A DNA stretch of 64,000 nucleotides from Pseudomonadota bacterium (lineage in GTDB: Bacteria > Pseudomonadota > Gammaproteobacteria > Steroidobacterales > Steroidobacteraceae), in contig JAFEDU010000002.1 in NCBI GenBank assembly GCA_018241425.1, forward strand, positions 62,001-126,000, given 5' to 3'. Below the pieces are notes generated by a model. The model made no database searches and was not told the DNA's origin. It worked only from the letters and a program-made list of their open reading frames with translations. A program made the translations under genes and the position numbers. How positions within the stretch are numbered: the stretch's first letter is position 1; each line of letters begins with the position of its first letter. Positions 1-7,150 of the stretch are shown here, piece after piece.

Positions 1-57
1 GGCGACGAATTCGAGGCGGCGCGCAAGAAGGCGATCGCCGCGCTGCCAAAGAACTAA
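1..57 (+). CDS. C-terminal end of an unidentified upstream gene
   Basis: The window opens inside a reading frame that ends with a TAA at 55-57. Only 18 residues are visible, an Ala/Lys/Glu-rich tail ending in LPKN, too little to name a family. The next gene starts 28 bases downstream on the same strand, so the two may be cotranscribed. No terminator-like hairpin is visible in the gap. Confidence 0.5.
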   Translation, partial: GDEFEAARKKAIAALPKN

Positions 58-84
58 CGTTCAGATCAACTTCGGGAGCACGCG

Positions 85-1281
85 ATGTTCGAGGGTCTGG
101 AGCAGATTGCGGCCGATGCGATCCTGGGTCTGATGGCGGCCTTCCGGGCCGACCCGGACAAGCACAAGGTCGACCTCGGCGTCGGCGTGTACCGCAACGA
201 TCACGGCGACACGCCGGTGCTCGGTGCCGTGCGGCGCGCCGAGGAGGCCCTGATCGCCGAGCAGACGACCAAGACCTACGTGGGGCCGGCCGGCAACCCG
301 CTCTTCAACGCCGAGATGGAGAAGCTGGTGTTCGGGCCCGCGCACGCGGCGCTCAAGGCCGGGCGGGTGAAGACCGTTCAGACCCCCGGTGGCTGCGGGG
401 CGCTGCGCCTCGGGGCCGACCTCATCCGCCTCTCGGCCCCGGGCTCGGTGGTGCACGTGAGCGACCCGACCTGGGCCAACCACGTGCCGCTGCTCAGCGG
501 CGCGGGACTGAAGCTCGAGCGCTACCCGTACTTCGATCCTGCCACCGGGGGGGTGCAGTTCGGCGCCATGCTCGGGGCGCTGGAGAAGCTGCCGCCGCGC
601 GCCGTGGTGCTGCTGCATGCCTCCTGCCACAACCCGACCGGTGCCGACCTCTCGCAGGAGCAGTGGCGCGAGGTGCTGGCGCTCGTGCGCCGCCGCCAGC
701 TCCTGCCCTTCATCGACATGGCCTACCAGGGCCTGGGCGACGGACTGGAGCCGGACTGCTTCCCGATCCGGCTGTTCTGCGCGGAACTCCCGGAAGTGGT
801 GTGCGCGGTGTCGTGCTCGAAGAACTTCGGGCTGTACCGCGAGCGCGTCGGCGCGCTGCACGTGCTGACGCAGGACGCCAAGAGCGCCGATGCGGTGGGG
901 AGCCAGCTGGTGAAGCTGGGGCGCGGCATGTGGTCGATGCCGCCGGACCACGGCGCCGAGATCGTGCGCCGGATCCTCGCCGACCACACGCTGCGGCACC
1001 TGTGGGAGGAGGAGGTCGGGGCCATGCGCCGGCGCATCCAGCACCTGCGGCACGACTTCGTGGCACAGCTGAAGAACCACTGCCCGCAGCACGACTTCGG
1101 CTTCATCGAGCGCCAGAAGGGGATGTTCTCCTTCCTCGGCGTGACGACGCCGCAGGTACACACGCTGCGTAGTGCGCACCACATCTACATGACCGACGAC
1201 AGCCGCATCAACATCGCGGGCCTCAGGAACCAGAACCTCGAGTACGTCGCCACCGCGGTCGCGCAGGTGCTGAAGGGCTAG
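85..1281 (+). CDS. tyrB: Aromatic amino acid / aspartate aminotransferase (class I, TyrB/AspC group)
   Basis: This is a 398-residue PLP-dependent transaminase, the usual length for the AspC/TyrB group, that moves amino groups between aromatic or acidic amino acids and 2-oxo acids in the cytoplasm. The N-terminus has the family pattern KVDLGVGVYRND. The PLP lysine is K246 in SCSKNFGLYRERVG, and the C-terminal SRINIAGL supplies the carboxylate-binding arginine. A GGGAG-type ribosome site precedes the ATG. Its stop codon overlaps the stop of the convergent Lrp gene. Motifs alone do not separate TyrB from AspC specificity, although the neighbouring proline and kynurenine catabolic genes suit an amino acid degradation role. 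Confidence 0.88.
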   Translation: MFEGLEQIAADAILGLMAAFRADPDKHKVDLGVGVYRNDHGDTPVLGAVRRAEEALIAEQTTKTYVGPAGNPLFNAEMEKLVFGPAHAALKAGRVKTVQTPGGCGALRLGADLIRLSAPGSVVHVSDPTWANHVPLLSGAGLKLERYPYFDPATGGVQFGAMLGALEKLPPRAVVLLHASCHNPTGADLSQEQWREVLALVRRRQLLPFIDMAYQGLGDGLEPDCFPIRLFCAELPEVVCAVSCSKNFGLYRERVGALHVLTQDAKSADAVGSQLVKLGRGMWSMPPDHGAEIVRRILADHTLRHLWEEEVGAMRRRIQHLRHDFVAQLKNHCPQHDFGFIERQKGMFSFLGVTTPQVHTLRSAHHIYMTDDSRINIAGLRNQNLEYVATAVAQVLKG

Positions 1282-1796
1282 GAGCCTTCGGGCACCGCGA
1301 GTCGGTGGGTGGACTTGACCTCTTCCATGACGAAGTAGGTGTGGGTCTGCTGCACGCCCCGGACGGATGCGATGTGCTCGCCGAGGAAGCGGCGGTAGCT
1401 CTCCATGTCGGTGACGCGCACCTTCAGCAGGTAGTCGAAGCCGCCGGCCACCATGTGGCATTCCATGACCTCATCGTGCGCCAGCATCACCTGCTTGAAG
1501 CGCTCAAAGGCATCCGGGGTCGTGCGGTCGAGGGACACCTCGACGTAGGCCAGGAGCTTCAGTCCCAGCCGCGCCGGGTTCAGCCGCGCGAAGTACCCCT
1601 CGATGAAGCCGGCCGCCTCCAGGCGCCGCACGCGCTCGAGCGTCGGGGTGACCGTCAGGTGCACCTCGCGCGCGAGCTGGGCGACGCTGGTGCGGCCGTC
1701 CTGCTGGAGGCGCGCCAGCAGCCGCCGGTCGATCCGGTCCAGGCCACGCTCCGCGGGCGGGGAGGCCGGTGCTGATTCAGGGGTGGTTTTTGTCAC
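1278..1796 (-). CDS. Lrp/AsnC family transcriptional regulator, probable regulator of putA
   Basis: The 172-residue protein has an N-terminal winged helix-turn-helix (about residues 20-70, with LDRIDRRLLARLQQDGRTS) followed by the RAM/AsnC effector domain containing VMECHMVAGGFDYLLKV. The start appears to be GTG at 1796, after which a Pro/Ser/Ala-rich tail of about 17 residues precedes the HTH. It is transcribed divergently from putA across a 102-base AT-rich gap. In other proteobacteria an Lrp-type activator (PutR, BkdR-like) often sits in this position, so control of putA by proline is the likely job. That role is inferred from position and not shown by a recognised operator. Confidence 0.87.
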   Translation of the reverse strand: MTKTTPESAPASPPAERGLDRIDRRLLARLQQDGRTSVAQLAREVHLTVTPTLERVRRLEAAGFIEGYFARLNPARLGLKLLAYVEVSLDRTTPDAFERFKQVMLAHDEVMECHMVAGGFDYLLKVRVTDMESYRRFLGEHIASVRGVQQTHTYFVMEEVKSTHRLAVPEGS

Positions 1797-1898
1797 TATG
1801 GCAGTCGATTAAACTACTAATGGGGCTAAAACGGATAAATATGCTCTGCTGATGACTCTATCATGAGAACGATTAACTGCCCTTCCTGAGAAATTCCC
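1797..1898. promoter_or_regulatory. Divergent promoter region between the Lrp regulator and putA
   Basis: This gap is clearly more AT-rich than the flanking genes, with runs such as TAAACTACTAATG and GGATAAATATGC, as expected for promoters and Lrp binding. A TATCAT at 1859-1864 could be a putA -10 element, but no convincing -35 lies at the right distance. No perfect Lrp consensus was found by eye. Confidence 0.45.
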
Positions 1899-4800
1899 AT
1901 GAGCGTGTCCCCGAACCCGGTGCCCGACAGCGGCGCCCTGAATGCCCTGCGCGAGCGCCTGCGGGCGGCCACCCTGCGTCCCGAGGCCGATGCCTCGGAC
2001 GAGATCCTGGGCCAGCTCAGCCCGAGCGAGCCGCTGCTGCAGGCCGCCCAGGCGCGCGCGGCGCGCTGGGTGGAAGTGGCGCGCGCCGACACGCGCGCGC
2101 GCCCCCTGGTGGAGCAGATGCTCGAGCAATTCCCCCTGGACAGCGCCCAGGGCAAGGCCCTCATGGGCCTCGCCGAGGCGCTGCTGCGCACGCCGGACCC
2201 CAAGCGTGCCGACCAGCTCATCGCCGAGCGGCTCGCGACCGTGCGCGCGGCGGGCGTGCCGGGCAACACTGCGCTCCTTCTGCGCACCGGGTTCGTGCTG
2301 CTCGGGGCCGCGGGCCGGCTGCTGCCGGATGTCACCGCGCAGCTGGCGGGGGAGTTCACGGCGGCCAGCCTGTCGGCGCCGCTGATCGCCCCCGTGGTGC
2401 GTGCCGCCATGCGCCAGTCGATGCAGATGATGGGACACGCCTTCATCGTCGGGAACACGATCGAGACTGCGCTCGCGCGCAGCCGCACCGAGCCGCTGCT
2501 CGCGCTGTGCTCCTTCGACATGCTGGGCGAGGGGGCGCGCACCGAGGAGGATGCCGAGCGCTACTTCAAGTCCTACGCGCACGCCATCGAGGTGCTCGCG
2601 CGCCAGCCGGCCGGCGCAACCCACGGCCGCTCCGGGATCTCGGTCAAGCTGTCGGCGCTCGAGCCGCGCTACTCGCTCCTGCAGGCCTCGCGCGTCAACT
2701 CCGAGCTCGCGCCGCGCATGCTCGAGCTCGCCCGCCAGGCGGCCCGCGCCGGCATCGGCTTCACGATCGACGCAGAGGAGGCCGATCGCCTGGACCTCTC
2801 GCTCGACATCATCGAGACCCTGGCGCGCGATCCGGTCACCCGCGACTGGGACGGGCTGGGGCTCGCCGTGCAGGCCTACGGGCGCCGCGCGCCGCGCCTG
2901 CTCGAATGGGTGGCGCAGCTGGCGCGCGACTCGGGCCGGCGCATGAGCGTACGGCTGGTCAAGGGCGCCTACTGGGACAGCGAGATCAAGCGCGCCCAGG
3001 AGCGGGGACTCGCGACCTTCCCGGTGTACACCTCCAAGGAGGCGACGGATGCCAGCTACCTGCAGTGCGTGCAGGTGCTGTTCGCCGCACGCGAGGTGGT
3101 CTACCCGCAGTTCGCGACTCACAACGCCTTCACCGTGGCCGCGGTGCTGGCGCTCGCCCCCGCGGGCGCGGTGTACGAGTTCCAGCGCCTGCACGGCATG
3201 GGCGAGGCGCTCTACGAGGCCGCGCGCGCCGAGGTGCCGCAGCTGCCGCCGGTGCGCGTTTACGCGCCGGTGGGCTCCCACGAGGACCTGTTGCCGTACC
3301 TGGTGCGCCGCCTGCTCGAGAACGGCGCCAACAGCTCCTTCGTCCACCAGTTCCTGAACCCGGAGATGCCCGTGGCCGATGTCGTCCGTGATCCCCTGAC
3401 CTCGCTCGCCGCCCGCACCGCCGAGCACCGCATCCGCGAGCCCCAGTCGCTGTACGGCGCGGAGCGCCCCAACTCCGCCGGTGACGACTTCGGCAACCCG
3501 CAGACGCTCGCGAGCCTCGAGAGCCAGATCCAGGCGCACGCCGAGGCGCCGTACCGGGGCGGCCCGATCCTGAGTGGGGAGACCGTGGGCGGCGCCGACG
3601 TGCCGGTGACCTCGCCCGCCGACGACCGCGTGGTGGTGGGCTTCACGCGCGATGCCACGGCGCTCGAGATCGGCCGCGCCATGGACGAGGCGGCTGCCGC
3701 ACAGCCGGCCTGGGACGCGCTGCCCGCGGACGAGCGCGCCGCGTGCCTGGAGCGCGCCGCCGATGCGCTGCAGGCGCGCCGCGGCGAGTTCCTCAGCCTC
3801 CTGGTGCGCGAGGCCGGCAAGACCGTGCCCGATGCGGTGGCGGAGCTGCGCGAGGCGATCGACTTCTGTCGCTACTACGCCGCGCGCGGGCGTGAGCTGT
3901 TCGGCACGCCGGAAGTGATGCCCGGTCCGACCGGGGAGCGCAACACGCTCTCCTTAAGCGGCCGCGGCGTGTTCGTGTGCATCAGCCCCTGGAACTTCCC
4001 GCTGGCGATCTTCAGCGGCCAGATCACCGCCGCGCTGATGGCCGGCAACGCAGTTATCGCAAAGCCGGCGCCCGCGACCCCGCTGGTCGCGCACGCCATG
4101 ACGCGCCTGCTGCACGAGGCCGGGGTGCCGGGCGCCGTGCTGCAGCTCACCCCCGCCGACGGCCCCCCGTTCGGCCAGGTCGCCTTCGCGCACCCGGTGC
4201 TGGCCGGGGTGTGCTTCACCGGTTCCACCGCGACGGCGACCCACATCAACCGCGCGCTTGCGGCGCGCGAGGGCGCAATCCTGCCCCTGATCGCCGAGAC
4301 CGGCGGCGTGAACGCGATGGTGGTGGATGCCACAGCGCTCGCCGAGCAGGTGGTCGACGACGTCGTGACGTCTTCCTTCACCAGCGCCGGGCAGCGCTGC
4401 TCGGCGCTGCGCGTGCTGTACCTCCAGGAGGAGATCGCCGACCGCACCATCGAGATGCTGGTCGGTGCGATGCGGTGCCTCGTGATCGGCGACCCGGCGA
4501 ACCTCGCCACGGACGTGGGTCCGGTCATCTCCGACGGGGCGCGCAAGCGCCTCGAGCAGCACGCCGCGCGCATGGAGCGCGAGGCGAAATTGCTGTATGC
4601 CTGCGAGATGCCCGAGGGGCTCGAGCACGGCCACTACTTCGCCCCCCACCTGTTCGAGCTCAAGCGCCTCGACCAGCTCAAGTCCGAGGAGTTCGGGCCG
4701 ATCCTGCATGTCGCGCGCTACAAGAGCGGGGACCTGCCCAAGGTGCTGGCGGCGATCCGTGCCACCGGCTACGGGCTCACCCTGGGCGTGCACAGCCGCC

Positions 4801-5027
4801 TGGAGAGCGTGGCGCAGCACCTGTTCCGCGAGCTGCCCGTCGGCAACACTTACGTGAACCGCAACATGATCGGCGCGGTGGTCGGCGTGCAGCCCTTCGG
4901 TGGCCAGGGACTGTCCGGCACGGGACCGAAGGCCGGCGGGCCGCACTACCTGCTGCGCTTTGCCACGGAGCGCACGCTCACCGTCAACACGGCCGCCATC
5001 GGCGGCAACATCGAACTGCTGTCCTGA
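1899..5027 (+). CDS. putA: Bifunctional proline dehydrogenase / L-glutamate-5-semialdehyde dehydrogenase PutA
   Basis: The 1042-residue enzyme oxidises proline to glutamate in two steps, passing electrons from FAD to the quinone pool and then to NAD. The FAD barrel domain shows SVRLVKGAYWDSEIK near residue 352 and the substrate-binding RRLLENGANSS near 470. The aldehyde dehydrogenase half has ISPWNFPLAIF near 695 and the catalytic cysteine in GQRCSALR near 834. It ends with the usual TVNTAAIGGN. At this length it lacks the ribbon-helix-helix repressor domain and long C-terminal extension of the 1320-residue E. coli protein, so it should not autoregulate. That fits control by the divergent Lrp gene. 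The Shine-Dalgarno sequence before the ATG is weak. Confidence 0.95.
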   Translation: MSVSPNPVPDSGALNALRERLRAATLRPEADASDEILGQLSPSEPLLQAAQARAARWVEVARADTRARPLVEQMLEQFPLDSAQGKALMGLAEALLRTPDPKRADQLIAERLATVRAAGVPGNTALLLRTGFVLLGAAGRLLPDVTAQLAGEFTAASLSAPLIAPVVRAAMRQSMQMMGHAFIVGNTIETALARSRTEPLLALCSFDMLGEGARTEEDAERYFKSYAHAIEVLARQPAGATHGRSGISVKLSALEPRYSLLQASRVNSELAPRMLELARQAARAGIGFTIDAEEADRLDLSLDIIETLARDPVTRDWDGLGLAVQAYGRRAPRLLEWVAQLARDSGRRMSVRLVKGAYWDSEIKRAQERGLATFPVYTSKEATDASYLQCVQVLFAAREVVYPQFATHNAFTVAAVLALAPAGAVYEFQRLHGMGEALYEAARAEVPQLPPVRVYAPVGSHEDLLPYLVRRLLENGANSSFVHQFLNPEMPVADVVRDPLTSLAARTAEHRIREPQSLYGAERPNSAGDDFGNPQTLASLESQIQAHAEAPYRGGPILSGETVGGADVPVTSPADDRVVVGFTRDATALEIGRAMDEAAAAQPAWDALPADERAACLERAADALQARRGEFLSLLVREAGKTVPDAVAELREAIDFCRYYAARGRELFGTPEVMPGPTGERNTLSLSGRGVFVCISPWNFPLAIFSGQITAALMAGNAVIAKPAPATPLVAHAMTRLLHEAGVPGAVLQLTPADGPPFGQVAFAHPVLAGVCFTGSTATATHINRALAAREGAILPLIAETGGVNAMVVDATALAEQVVDDVVTSSFTSAGQRCSALRVLYLQEEIADRTIEMLVGAMRCLVIGDPANLATDVGPVISDGARKRLEQHAARMEREAKLLYACEMPEGLEHGHYFAPHLFELKRLDQLKSEEFGPILHVARYKSGDLPKVLAAIRATGYGLTLGVHSRLESVAQHLFRELPVGNTYVNRNMIGAVVGVQPFGGQGLSGTGPKAGGPHYLLRFATERTLTVNTAAIGGNIELLS

Positions 5028-5130
5028 AGCCACGCGGAGAGCGCAGCTGGCTACCTTGGCCGGTGGCGGGGCCGGGCGCCTGACGCATAATGCATACGAG
5101 GCGGCCACCGGAAGGGCCGCGGGACGGAAC

Positions 5131-6462
5131 ATGCAGGCAGACGGCATACAGCAGTGCGACGTGCTCGTGATCGGCGGGGGACCTGCCGGCAGCACCGCCG
5201 CGACGCTGCTCGCGCGCGCAGGACGGCGGGTGATCCTCCTGGAGAAGGCGCACCACCCGCGCTTCCATATCGGTGAATCGCTGCTGCCGATGAACCTGCC
5301 GCTGTTCGAGCGCCTGGGCGTCGCCGACAAGGTACGGGAGCTGGGCGTCTACAAGCGCGGTGCGGACTTCGAGGCCGACGACCAGGGCGGCTACAACACC
5401 TTCGCCTTCGACCGCGCGCTCGGCGGCAGTCCCCCGCACGCCTACCAGGTGTACCGTCAGGACTTCGACGCCATGCTGTTCGCGAATGCGCGCACCGCTG
5501 GCGCCGACGCCCGCGAGGGCCACGAGGCCGTATCCTTCGAGCAGCGCGGGCCGCGCTCGACCCGGGTCGAGGTGCGCACGGAGGAGGGCGGGAGCTACCT
5601 CATCGAGGCGCGCTACCTCGTCGATGCCACGGGCCGTGACACGTTCCTGAGCGGCAAGCTGCGGCTGCGCCGCAAGAACCCCGACCACCAGAGCGCCGCG
5701 ATCTTCGGGCACTTCCGCGGCGCCCGCACGCGCGCTGGCGAGGATGCCGGCAACATCAGCATGTACCGCTTCCCGCACGGCTGGATGTGGATGATCCCGC
5801 TGCGCGATGGCGTCATGAGCGTCGGGGCGGTGTGCTGGCCGGAATACCTGAAGCAGCGCCGCGGCCGCACCGTCGAGTTCCTGATGGAGACACTCCAGCA
5901 GAACCCGGCCCTGTGGGAGCGGCTCGCCGACGCGCGCCTGATCAGCGACGAGGTGCGGGTGACGGGCAACTACTCGTACGACTCGAGTGCCATGGGCGGA
6001 CCGGGCTTCATCCTGATCGGGGATGCGTTCGCGTTCCTGGACCCCGTGTTCTCCACCGGGGTGTACCTCGCGATGTCGGGTGCCGAGCAGGCCGCGGGCC
6101 TCGTGAACGCAGCCCTGGACGACCCGGCCCGCGAGGCGGGGCTCCTGAGGCGGCTGGAGAGGCGCCAGCGGCGGGCGATGCGGCGCTTCTCGTTCTTCAT
6201 CTACCGCTTCAACGGGCCGATCATTCGCGACCTGTTCCGCCACCCGAAGAACTTCCTGAAGCTCGAGCAGGGCGTGATCTCGATGCTGGCCGGCGACCTG
6301 TTCGATGCGCCGCGGGTCGTGTGGCGGTTGCGACTGTTCCGGCTGGTGTACTTCGTCGCCGGCCTGCGTGACTGGCGCGCCTGGCGTTCCGGCCACGCCT
6401 ACCGCATGGCGCAGGCGCAAGCGAATTTCACCGGCGGCACGACCCCGGTGGACCGCCAGTAG
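5131..6462 (+). CDS. FAD-dependent halogenase-like oxidoreductase
   Basis: The 443-residue flavoprotein starts at the ATG preceded by GGGACGG. The Rossmann FAD motif GGGPAG is at residues 15-20, GES at 48-50, and W-M-W-M-I-P at 218-223 matches the WxWxIP signature of flavin-dependent halogenases. K75 in YKRGAD lies about where the catalytic lysine of that group is found. A GDAFAFLDPVFSTGV motif marks the second FAD-binding stretch. Homologous folds include geranylgeranyl reductase-like enzymes, so halogenation is not proven. No other secondary-metabolite genes are nearby. The next gene is an exported SRPBCC protein after 105 bases. I am sure of the flavoprotein fold and unsure of the reaction. 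Confidence 0.72.
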   Translation: MQADGIQQCDVLVIGGGPAGSTAATLLARAGRRVILLEKAHHPRFHIGESLLPMNLPLFERLGVADKVRELGVYKRGADFEADDQGGYNTFAFDRALGGSPPHAYQVYRQDFDAMLFANARTAGADAREGHEAVSFEQRGPRSTRVEVRTEEGGSYLIEARYLVDATGRDTFLSGKLRLRRKNPDHQSAAIFGHFRGARTRAGEDAGNISMYRFPHGWMWMIPLRDGVMSVGAVCWPEYLKQRRGRTVEFLMETLQQNPALWERLADARLISDEVRVTGNYSYDSSAMGGPGFILIGDAFAFLDPVFSTGVYLAMSGAEQAAGLVNAALDDPAREAGLLRRLERRQRRAMRRFSFFIYRFNGPIIRDLFRHPKNFLKLEQGVISMLAGDLFDAPRVVWRLRLFRLVYFVAGLRDWRAWRSGHAYRMAQAQANFTGGTTPVDRQ

Positions 6463-6567
6463 GTGCCCCGCTCAGCGCCGCCCGGCGCTGCAAAGTGCGC
6501 CGTTTCCGACACACTACCGAGCCTCAGGCGGCGGCGTTATGCTCCGGGCCGGCCTAGGGAGGATCGA

Positions 6568-7098
6568 ATGAAAGCAACTCTTTTCGCTGTATTACTCGGC
6601 GCGGCGGTTCTGCAGGGGACGGCTCTTGCCGACCCGCCGGCACGGCTGCGCGTCACCGAGACCGTCACCGTCAAGGCGCCCGCCGACAAGGTGTGGGCCA
6701 CGATCAAGGACTTCGACGGCCTCGACAAGTGGCACCCGGGGTTCTCCAAGGACGAGCTGGTATCGGGCGCGAATGGCCAGGTCGGCAGCGTGCGCAAGCT
6801 CACCGTGAAGGACGGCCCGTCCTTCACCGAGAAGCTGCTCAAGTTCGACGACGCGGCCCGCACCTACACCTACAAGATCGTCGAGTCGCCCCTGCCGATC
6901 ACCCACTACGTCAGCAAGGTGACGGTGCGCTCGGCCGGCGGTGGCATGACGAAGGTGATCTGGACCGGAAGCTTCATGCGCAAGAACCCGGCCGACAAGC
7001 CGCCCGAGGCGGAGAGCGATGCCGGGGCGACCAAGCTCGTCACCGGCGTGTATCGCGGCGGCCTCGACAACCTGAAGAAGATGCTCGAGGGCGGCTGA
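6568..7098 (+). CDS. Exported SRPBCC (START-like) family protein
   Basis: The 176-residue protein begins with a signal peptide (MKATLFAVLLGAAVLQ, cleavage after about residue 20 at ALA), so the mature domain should lie in the periplasm. The mature part starts with VTETVTVKAPADKVWATIKDF, the usual opening of the polyketide cyclase/SRPBCC hydrophobic-ligand fold, and contains GSFMRKNPAD near the end. AGGGAGGA at 6556-6563 is a strong ribosome site that fixes the ATG. It follows the halogenase-like gene on the same strand and is closed by a strong hairpin terminator. The ligand is unknown, and a shared pathway with the flavoprotein is only suggested by order. Confidence 0.75.
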   Translation: MKATLFAVLLGAAVLQGTALADPPARLRVTETVTVKAPADKVWATIKDFDGLDKWHPGFSKDELVSGANGQVGSVRKLTVKDGPSFTEKLLKFDDAARTYTYKIVESPLPITHYVSKVTVRSAGGGMTKVIWTGSFMRKNPADKPPEAESDAGATKLVTGVYRGGLDNLKKMLEGG

Positions 7099-7112
7099 AG
7101 CGCCATCCACGA

Positions 7113-7150
7113 CGGCGGCCCGCTGAAGCGGCGGGCCGCCGTTTTCTTTT
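7113..7150 (+). terminator. Rho-independent terminator after the SRPBCC gene
   Basis: GGCGGCCCGC at 7114-7123 pairs perfectly with GCGGGCCGCC at 7131-7140 around a 7-base loop, extended by one C-G pair, and is followed at once by GTTTTCTTTT. It lies in the short gap between two convergent genes and has its T-run only on the + side. Confidence 0.9.

Noticed and set aside
4900..5130. N-terminal extension of the halogenase-like protein from 4900
   Set aside because: It lies within putA in another frame and precedes a normal FAD-binding start with its own ribosome site at 5131.
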